Virus record (IMG/VR): IMGVR_UViG_3300022860_000071
Location: 1 to 20,497 of that record
DNA: 20,497 bases
Direction: 5' to 3' (one strand)
Source of the DNA: a virus
Of the stretch, positions 15,432 to 20,497 are shown in pieces. The first letter of the stretch is position 1, and every line of letters begins with the position of its first letter. The position numbers and the translations under genes are program-made. The notes beneath the pieces were generated by a model. The model ran no database searches and was not told the origin of the DNA. It saw nothing but the letters and a program-made list of their open reading frames with translations.

Positions 15432-17537
15432 CTATGGAATCGGCTTGACCATACTAATCGGCCCAACACCGAAGTCACTGGCCATCCGTCGTTCACGTCT
15501 TTCAATTTCATCAGCAATTGCTTTAGGATCAGAGCCCTCGATATTATATGTCACCGGACGATGAATTGTCATCTGATCTCCACCGCCCATAGACTGCGGA
15601 GAAACATCACGTCCAATGGCCGTTGACATTGCGGCAAGCGGATTGCTCCGCCCCATGAAATTGTTATCCATCAAGAACTGCTGGAATTTGATTTTCAAAT
15701 CCTTAGAAAACCCCGGTGCGAAAATGCGGCTCAGTTCTTTTTCGATTTTGCTTTTCAACTTTTCAGCGCCGGTTATTTCAGCGTCACCAATATTGTATTC
15801 TTTGGGGCCAGCACCGCCAGCGTCAGCGCCAGCGGCGTCAATGGCATCTTTAGCTGCTGCGCTTTTCTCAGCAGCCGAGAGCGCTTTCACGTGTTTTACT
15901 CGACCATCTTTTCCAATTACCGACTCCCCTAGCCCGAATCTCCTTTCAATTTTGTTGAGACGTTTGAGCGCCTTTTCCCTATCCCAGACAGATTTATCAT
16001 CAAGACCCTTCTTCAATCGCGCCATTGTCTTCATGTCGGTTTCGTCGGAACGTCTCCGATAAAAGTTTTCTCTCTCTTGGTAATGAGACTTCGCGTAACT
16101 ACGTGCAGCTTTATCAAGGAGATCCGTTGCTATATAAAGAGCAGCAATAAGTGCGCCTACTCCAAGCGTCACCGCAGCAACCGAACCGGCAGCTGCCGTA
16201 GCGGTACCGCCCATCGCGGTAAAGGCTGCAACTGCCGCAGCCTGAAACGCAACGACCTTTCCAGTCGCGAACACCACACCAAGCGCGAAAGCAAGACCTT
16301 TGAGCGCTTCTTTATACTCCACTACAAAACTTATCATATCTCCAATATTATTGATCCATGAAGCTGCAGTTTCTTCAATCCCCTTCTGATTTTTTTCGAA
16401 CCAGACAGTAAAAGCATCAGCCAATTCAAGAATCTTTGGAATCAGGTTAGTCCCGATCGTCTTGGCTGTATTGACGATCTTTTGTTTAAGTTGGCCCAAC
16501 TTTTGAAGACCAGACGACATCTTAACATTAAACGCTATATCGAGTGCGCCACCAGCCTTTTCTAATTGCTTAATCCACTCTCGCATTTCGGGAATTGATT
16601 TACTTAACAATCCCATGAATTTTGAAGATGCCCGCTCACCCATGATCGCCCCGAGAGCAGCCGCCTTCGTTTTCGTTGTTTTATCCTTAAGAGCCGCAAT
16701 GTAATCCTGCAAAACGTCAGGCATTGAACGCATTTCTTCATTTTGGTCATATATCGAAACTCCTAATTTATCGATCCAATATGCAGCTTCGCCGGTCGGT
16801 CTTGTTAATTTAGCAACGACCATCTTGAATGCCGTTCCGGCTTCCGAACCTTTGATACCGCCAGCAGCGAACAGCCCTAAGATACCAAGAGTTTCCTCCA
16901 TCTTCATATTATACGCACCGGTAACAGGTCCCGCTTCACGCATTGCTGCGGTCAATTGAGGCAAGTTTGTTGCAGCAAGTTGGGTTGTTCTAAAAAGCTT
17001 GTCGGCTACTAGACCGGCTTGTGTCATCGGAATATTCAAACCCTTTGTCGTATCCGATAATTTTTCAATCGCATCACTTGGCATCAGACTACCGACCTTA
17101 GCCAACTTCAATCCAATTTCAGATAGCTCCATAAAGTCAGCAGTAAGAGCCTCAGCGCCAGTCGAAAGAACTTGATAGAAACCTTCATTGATGCTTTCAG
17201 CGCTCATATTCATCTGCTCAGAAAATTTTATTCCGAGATCGCCGAGTCCCTTCTCAATGTCGTCGAATTCTTTGCCAGTAGCAGTGACCATCGTCATTGT
17301 ATTCTTGAGTGAGTCTTCAAACTTGAGGGCTGGGAGTACAAGACCGGCAATCATTGCCGCGCCGAAAGCCGCGAAATACTTACCTACGGTTCTGACTTTT
17401 TGGCCGAGCTTTCCAACAGCTTCGTTTACGCCTGTAACATTTTCCTTGGCACTGTCCACTGACGTAGCAAAAGCTTTCACCTTGCCGCTATCGACCTTGA
17501 AGCCCCAATGGGTTGTCAGTTTGCGAATAACACTCAC
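15432..17537 (-). CDS. tail tape measure protein (TP901 family)
   Basis: A 701-aa protein that sets tail length and is threaded inside the tube. The TP901-type core spans about residues 70-330: FEDSLKNTMTMVTATGKEF, QVLSTGAEALTADFMELSEI, AATNLPQLTAAM, AGGIKGSEAGTAFKMVVAKL and AALGAIMGERASSKFMGLL. A hydrophobic section (about 413-475, LAFALGVVFATGKVVAFQ and TLGVGALIAALYIATDLL) could form membrane helices for DNA delivery. Charged helices follow and the end is flexible. By the usual 0.15 nm per residue, the tail would be about 105 nm long (inference). GTG 17537 is chosen because AGGGGG lies six bases upstream; TTG 17543 sits directly on that site. It follows the chaperone extension stop by two bases. 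Confidence 0.92.
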   Translation of the reverse strand: MSVIRKLTTHWGFKVDSGKVKAFATSVDSAKENVTGVNEAVGKLGQKVRTVGKYFAAFGAAMIAGLVLPALKFEDSLKNTMTMVTATGKEFDDIEKGLGDLGIKFSEQMNMSAESINEGFYQVLSTGAEALTADFMELSEIGLKLAKVGSLMPSDAIEKLSDTTKGLNIPMTQAGLVADKLFRTTQLAATNLPQLTAAMREAGPVTGAYNMKMEETLGILGLFAAGGIKGSEAGTAFKMVVAKLTRPTGEAAYWIDKLGVSIYDQNEEMRSMPDVLQDYIAALKDKTTKTKAAALGAIMGERASSKFMGLLSKSIPEMREWIKQLEKAGGALDIAFNVKMSSGLQKLGQLKQKIVNTAKTIGTNLIPKILELADAFTVWFEKNQKGIEETAASWINNIGDMISFVVEYKEALKGLAFALGVVFATGKVVAFQAAAVAAFTAMGGTATAAAGSVAAVTLGVGALIAALYIATDLLDKAARSYAKSHYQERENFYRRRSDETDMKTMARLKKGLDDKSVWDREKALKRLNKIERRFGLGESVIGKDGRVKHVKALSAAEKSAAAKDAIDAAGADAGGAGPKEYNIGDAEITGAEKLKSKIEKELSRIFAPGFSKDLKIKFQQFLMDNNFMGRSNPLAAMSTAIGRDVSPQSMGGGDQMTIHRPVTYNIEGSDPKAIADEIERRERRMASDFGVGPISMVKPIP

Positions 17538-17539
17538 GA

Positions 17540-17707
17540 TCAACCCCCTTCTTGGTTTGCAGCTTCGACAATCATGTCCATAAAGTCGATTGCATCATTT
17601 GCATCTAAGAGGTCTGTCACAGACCAAAAACGTTCGATCTCTGCCAGTGAACCCTTATCAGCCAACACCACACGCCAAACCAACCATCTTTGTTTTAGGT
17701 GACTTGG
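17540..17707 (-). CDS. tail assembly chaperone, -1 frame C-terminal extension (GT-like)
   Basis: In the -1 frame relative to the upstream chaperone gene there is a protein-like stretch of 55 codons ending in TGA 17540-17542, two bases before the tape measure start. It reads HLKQRWLVWRVVLADKGS, then LAEIERFWSVTDLLDANDAI, then DFMDMIVEAANQEGG. Its helical W/D-rich type resembles the second parts of tail assembly chaperones made by frameshift (lambda gpGT, P2 gpE+E'). It has no ATG start with a ribosome site. The -1 frame is open without stops from a T TTT TTG heptamer at 17824-17830 and also past a C5 run at 17706-17710, so slippage at either site would give a 208-aa fusion. The coordinates mark only the convincing part. 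Confidence 0.68.
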   Translation of the reverse strand, partial: PSHLKQRWLVWRVVLADKGSLAEIERFWSVTDLLDANDAIDFMDMIVEAANQEGG

Positions 17708-18165
17708 GGGCCTGTAGCCTCTTCCACATCGCCGGCCGTTTCGGAACTGATCTCGCCAGGAATCGCTACGCCCTTGAAGATTGTCGCCATCAGAGCTATC
17801 GACAGCGTTTCCTTCAAGTCTGGCAAAAAATCCTCGAAGTTCGTCTCCAATACGAACAACATGACATCGGCAAGATGCTTGAGCTTACCAGCAAAATGAA
17901 GGTCAAAGGCGTCTTCACCCTGCATGACTTTACCATCAACCTTTACATTTTTACCAACGAGCCTGTGTATGAATACAGCGATGTTCTTCTCTGCCAATTG
18001 TCGAACAAGCGCTTCAATCGAATCGCCTAGTCCGGTTTCGGTACGGCCAAAACTTTCACCAAAAAACTGCGTTAACTCCGATAGGATGCTCAACCCTTCA
18101 GTGGCCGGAAACTGAGTACATTCGTACTCATGATCCCCGATAATCCGATCACGTGTTTCAATCAT
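17695..18165 (-). CDS. tail assembly chaperone (frame-0 product)
   Basis: A 156-aa cytosolic protein, AGGAG six bases upstream of ATG. It lies between the tube and the tape measure genes, the invariant place of tail assembly chaperones that bind the tape measure while the tube polymerises. Sequence traits fit: ECTQFPATEGLSILSELTQF at the start, a helical middle (IEALVRQLAEKNIAVFIHRL) and FDLHFAGKLKHLADVMLFVL near the end of the core. The last 25 residues (PGEISSETAGDVEEATGPQ) look like a linker, as expected if part of the product continues in the -1 frame. Family assignment is by position and style rather than a strict motif. Confidence 0.75.
   Translation of the reverse strand: MIETRDRIIGDHEYECTQFPATEGLSILSELTQFFGESFGRTETGLGDSIEALVRQLAEKNIAVFIHRLVGKNVKVDGKVMQGEDAFDLHFAGKLKHLADVMLFVLETNFEDFLPDLKETLSIALMATIFKGVAIPGEISSETAGDVEEATGPQVT
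17824..17830 (-). promoter_or_regulatory. candidate -1 ribosomal slippery heptamer T TTT TTG
   Basis: On the minus strand six T are followed by G, and the phase is exactly T TTT TTG in the chaperone frame (codons GAT TTT TTG, residues 112-114). T TTT TTG is the slippery sequence known for the P2 E/E' chaperone pair. The -1 frame is open from here through the chaperone stop to TGA 17540-17542. A second, weaker candidate is the C5 run at 17706-17710 (GGC CCC CAA), four codons before the frame-0 stop, which would keep more of the frame-0 protein. Confidence 0.5.
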
Positions 18166-18208
18166 TTCGTTCTCCTACACGGCGCGGCGCAGGGTGGCGT
18201 CACGCGGT

Positions 18209-18625
18209 TTAGCTCCCGCCAAGGAACATCATGACATCGTCAGTATCAAACACCCACTCGCGTGCCCCACCGTCGCGGCCATAAGCCGCATCTGGCGGTT
18301 TCTCAATCCAGACATATTTTGCGACGTGCTTGTCTGTGCCAGAATTGTCCATTGCCACAAGCGGAACGACGCCCGAGTTCGTCAATTCGTCGGCCAACAT
18401 CAACGCTGACATTGACGCATTCTGACTGCTTGTTTGTTTCAACCTCACCGTAATCTTTCCAGCTCGGTTGTTCGTTTTCGACCGCGATCCTTCACCCGTT
18501 GCGCCGATCTGTTTTGTGAACGACACCTCGTCACGCGTGACAACAAGGACGTCACCCTCTTCAAAATCAGAGAGGATATACGGACCAATCACTAACTTCA
18601 TTTCTTTCAAATCCCACGTTTCCAT
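18209..18625 (-). CDS. tail tube-like structural protein
   Basis: A 138-aa protein directly after the sheath and before the chaperone, the standard tube position. It is beta-rich: KLVIGPYILSDFEEGDVLVV (residues 10-29), a conserved-looking turn GATGEGSRSKTNNRAG (41-56), KITVRLKQTSSQNASMSAL (57-75), HVAKYVWIEKPPDAAY and REWVFDTDDVMMFLGG at the end. The last part, where strands end in a hydrophobic MMFLGG, is typical of phage tube proteins. ATG 18625 has AAGGAG six bases upstream; the TTG five codons earlier overlaps the ribosome site and is unlikely. The first 56 codons are present a second time, diverged, just upstream (18711-18878). Confidence 0.8.
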   Translation of the reverse strand: METWDLKEMKLVIGPYILSDFEEGDVLVVTRDEVSFTKQIGATGEGSRSKTNNRAGKITVRLKQTSSQNASMSALMLADELTNSGVVPLVAMDNSGTDKHVAKYVWIEKPPDAAYGRDGGAREWVFDTDDVMMFLGGS

Positions 18626-18703
18626 TATTAACTCCTTCAAACGAATCGGTCGTTATGCGCTCACCGTGCCGCTGACGATGACGGTATGGATCGCGCCGGC
18701 CAA
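18465..18703 (+). repeat. direct repeat, downstream copy (sheath/tube junction)
   Basis: 239 bp that match 18718-18956 at an offset of 253 bp, with 9 mismatches by eye (about 96% identity). On the minus strand it holds the last 51 bases of the sheath gene, the intergenic ribosome site and the first part of the intact tube gene. All nine differences lie between 18465 and 18630, which covers the tube-coding part and the base next to its ribosome site. The 73 bp from 18631 to 18703 are identical in both copies. Confidence 0.95.
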
Positions 18704-18715
18704 CGCCTAGTCAAG
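18653..18715 (-). pseudogene. remnant of the sheath 3' end
   Basis: Reading CTT GAC TAG GCG TTG GCC GGC and onward, it is the sheath C-terminus in the sheath frame. It starts from the LDEAL part, with GAG changed to the stop TAG, then jumps over 93 bases (31 codons, in frame) at a shared TTGG and continues as LAGAIHTVIVSGTVSA and TAA. It has no start and is not expected to be translated on its own. Confidence 0.8.
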
Positions 18716-18878
18716 GGCGGTTGTTCGTTTTCGACCGCGATCCTTCACCCGTTGCGCCGATCTGTTTTGTGAGCGACACCTCGTCACGCGTGACAACAAG
18801 AATGTCGCCCTCTTCAAAATCAGAGATGATATACGAACCAATCACTAGCTTCATTTCTTTCAAATCCCACGTTTTCAT
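18711..18878 (-). pseudogene. truncated 5' copy of the tail tube gene (55 codons)
   Basis: ATG 18878 with an intact AAGGAG six bases upstream opens a 55-codon frame ending in TGA 18711-18713. Residues 1-54 match the start of the tube protein with five replacements (E2K, P15S, L18I, V26I, F36L), mostly conservative. After KTNNR it runs into sheath-derived sequence and stops. Because its ribosome site is good, a short N-terminal tube fragment may be translated and could compete with tube assembly. It is more likely debris of recombination with a relative. Confidence 0.85.
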
Positions 18879-18956
18879 TATTTACTCCTTCAAACGAATC
18901 GGTCGTTATGCGCTCACCGTGCCGCTGACGATGACGGTATGGATCGCGCCGGCCAA
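18718..18956 (+). repeat. direct repeat, upstream copy (sheath/tube junction)
   Basis: Partner of 18465-18703. It contains the real 3' end of the sheath gene (18906-18956) and a truncated first part of a tube gene. The 14 bases between the copies (18704-18717) are not random: 18700-18715 match 19046-19061 inside the sheath gene at 15 of 16 positions, so the spacer is leftover sheath sequence. Confidence 0.95.
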
Positions 18957-20497
18957 TGTGGCTTTCCACTTGATGTCAGTCAGCAATCGTGCGGATCGAG
19001 TTGCCGCTGCTACATCGGCCCGCTTCGGATACGTCAGATAGAATCCCAACGCCTCGTCAAGATCGGTGTCAAATGCTAAAAAACCGACGGTCTGCGCGAT
19101 CTGCAAACGCATGGTGATCTGGTTGACAATCACCATAATCCCATCGTCAGTATATGGGACTTTGTTCGATGCCACGAGTGCGGAATAGATGTCTTCCTGC
19201 ATCCGAGTTGTGAGCCAATCACGCCCGACAATGATGTCGATCCATTCGCCGGAATGAACACACCCTTCTCGAAAGATCGACGTTCCGCCGACACTGTCAA
19301 AGAAGTTCATGCGAAGCCCGCCAAGATCGCCGCCGCTCATTGGATCGCCGATCAGCCGAGCCTTCTGTGTTGGCGTAAGAGCGCAAACAACAAACCCATT
19401 TGGACTAGCGAATTTCCACGTCGCCGTTTCGGTGTCGAGGTCAACAGTCAGCCGCGAAGCAAAGATTCCGAAATCAAGCCACTGCTCGTTCGTGTCATCG
19501 GTGGCGTCTGCTTCGTTGTAGTAGCCTGTGCCGCGGGGGTCGTAGATCCCCATCGTGCGCTCAAAATCCATATCCGAGCAAGAGGCCGCAACCGAATCGC
19601 CGCCGTCATCTTCATCGACGGCATCCGTATCCGAACTTGCATAACTGAATACCGTGATTTCCGTTTCGGCTTTCGCCGCGCAAAGATACTGCGGAATTTT
19701 GGATCGGTCGACCAGTCCATAGGCGTACCACGCCGTCGAAGCAAGGCGGCACGCATCGAAGGCCTGAGCCATCGTCTCGCCGTAAAAACGAATATACGGG
19801 AAGTCGTCTTCAATGGCATCATCGAACTCAATGTCCAATCGACACGATGCACTTTCGTTGATCACAATAAACTTAGCCGGATCACCGCCCGGAATCGGAT
19901 GCGCCGGAGTGAACTCAGCGAACACGCCGTCAATTGTCGCTGCGTTTATCGCATCGCGCCAACCCTCGAACAATTCATCGACATCAGTGACCGCGCCAGT
20001 CGTGAAAGCGCAATCGGTTTTGTTGACTGTGATTGTGTACTCGGTCAACGGAGTAACCGAAGCTCCGTTAAACGAAACGACGGCACCATACGGGAGTAAC
20101 GTGAATTTTCCATCGCCCGCCGCAACGAAGGTTTCAACGGCGACCAGCGGAGTTCGCCCTTCGGTGCCTCTGACAATGAGCAACATCACCGGATCGTCGT
20201 CTTGCGTCAACGCCCCAGCGGTGAACGGAACGTCCTTGTCGTCCTTCACCGCTTGGACTAGTCCACCGATGATCGCCGCTGCGTCAGCATAGGCTGAGAC
20301 ATAAGTGATCGTTTTCGATTCCTCAGCCTCGTCGTCGTATTTCCAGTGAAGATCAAATGAATACGTTCCGATCGAGAGTGCAAGTCCGCCAAGTTCGAGG
20401 GCGAAATATAGCATCTTGATCCGACCAACAGCGAATGAACTCGGTTTCGGCGATGGCTTGAAATAGGCGTCGTAAGCCTGTTCAACCGGAAGATAGT
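18906..20497 (-). CDS. contractile tail sheath protein, DUF3383 type (5' end beyond window)
   Basis: Sheath subunit that surrounds the tube and contracts. The frame is open to the right edge: codons upstream of the first ATG (20414) read LPVEQAYDAYFKPSPKPSSF and AVGRIKM, which matches the usual interior of this family, so the ATG is internal and the true start is outside. Visible length is at least 529 residues. The C-terminal half has the DUF3383 signature: TPTQKARLIG, GGTSIFREGCVHSGEWID, IIVGRDWLTTRMQEDIYSAL and NKVPYTDDGIMVIVNQI, ending IHTVIVSGTVSA. The N-terminal half carries two beta-rich modules (around nt 20245-20365 and 19941-20045), the second resembling the insert in baseplate J. 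First gene of the visible tail operon. Confidence 0.9.
   Translation of the reverse strand, partial: YLPVEQAYDAYFKPSPKPSSFAVGRIKMLYFALELGGLALSIGTYSFDLHWKYDDEAEESKTITYVSAYADAAAIIGGLVQAVKDDKDVPFTAGALTQDDDPVMLLIVRGTEGRTPLVAVETFVAAGDGKFTLLPYGAVVSFNGASVTPLTEYTITVNKTDCAFTTGAVTDVDELFEGWRDAINAATIDGVFAEFTPAHPIPGGDPAKFIVINESASCRLDIEFDDAIEDDFPYIRFYGETMAQAFDACRLASTAWYAYGLVDRSKIPQYLCAAKAETEITVFSYASSDTDAVDEDDGGDSVAASCSDMDFERTMGIYDPRGTGYYNEADATDDTNEQWLDFGIFASRLTVDLDTETATWKFASPNGFVVCALTPTQKARLIGDPMSGGDLGGLRMNFFDSVGGTSIFREGCVHSGEWIDIIVGRDWLTTRMQEDIYSALVASNKVPYTDDGIMVIVNQITMRLQIAQTVGFLAFDTDLDEALGFYLTYPKRADVAAATRSARLLTDIKWKATLAGAIHTVIVSGTVSA

Noticed and set aside
19254-20099. 281-codon plus-strand open frame opposite the sheath gene
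   Set aside because: It lies wholly antisense to the DUF3383 sheath frame, lacks recognisable motifs and is Arg-rich in the way reverse-complement shadows are. The sheath frame has clear family signatures.

Overview
The window reads as part of the genome of a contractile-tailed (myovirus-type) bacteriophage or prophage. All convincing genes lie on the minus strand, so transcription runs from right to left. Genes are tightly packed, with 1-17 nt overlaps (TAATG, ATGA, GTGA), short gaps and frequent GTG/TTG starts that are supported by Shine-Dalgarno (SD) sequences. The phage probably infects a Gram-negative bacterium: the baseplate has a Gp138-type membrane-piercing spike, and a tiny peptide carries a lipobox. 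The host cannot be named from the sequence. I see no integrase, replication, packaging or head genes, no tRNA/rRNA and no CRISPR.

Right part (20497 to 7707), tail module in transcription order: tail sheath (DUF3383 type, 5' end cut by the window edge), a scarred duplicated stretch, tail tube-like protein, tail assembly chaperone with an out-of-frame second part (programmed -1 frameshift candidate), tape measure, Dit-like baseplate protein, baseplate plug, baseplate hub, Gp138-like spike, a 68-aa small protein, gp25-like wedge protein, baseplate J, DUF2612/gpI-like protein and a 731-aa tail spike/fibre with a probable beta-helix. This is a nearly complete tail tube, sheath and baseplate set.

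Middle part (7706 to 7114): a 45-codon start-less reading frame that looks like a gene remnant, a 27-aa peptide with a signal sequence and lipobox, and a 100-aa single-pass membrane protein. A lysis role is possible but unproven.

Left part (7096 to 1): four overlapping genes for sugar and methyl transfer. They are a 1032-aa protein with three glycosyltransferase domains, a 742-aa protein fusing a glycosyltransferase with two methyltransferases (the last of FkbM type), a 361-aa methyltransferase, and the first 231 codons of a GDP-mannose 4,6-dehydratase that runs off the window. Together they look like a phage-borne pathway that makes a GDP-deoxysugar, assembles a glycan and methylates it, directly downstream of the receptor-binding spike.

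Most notable: (1) this multi-domain glycan cassette; (2) a diverged, rearranged direct repeat of the sheath/tube junction that carries a truncated second start of the tube gene; (3) a short domain that appears in both the sheath and the J protein; (4) a T TTT TTG slippery heptamer in the chaperone gene; (5) the tiny lipopeptide.
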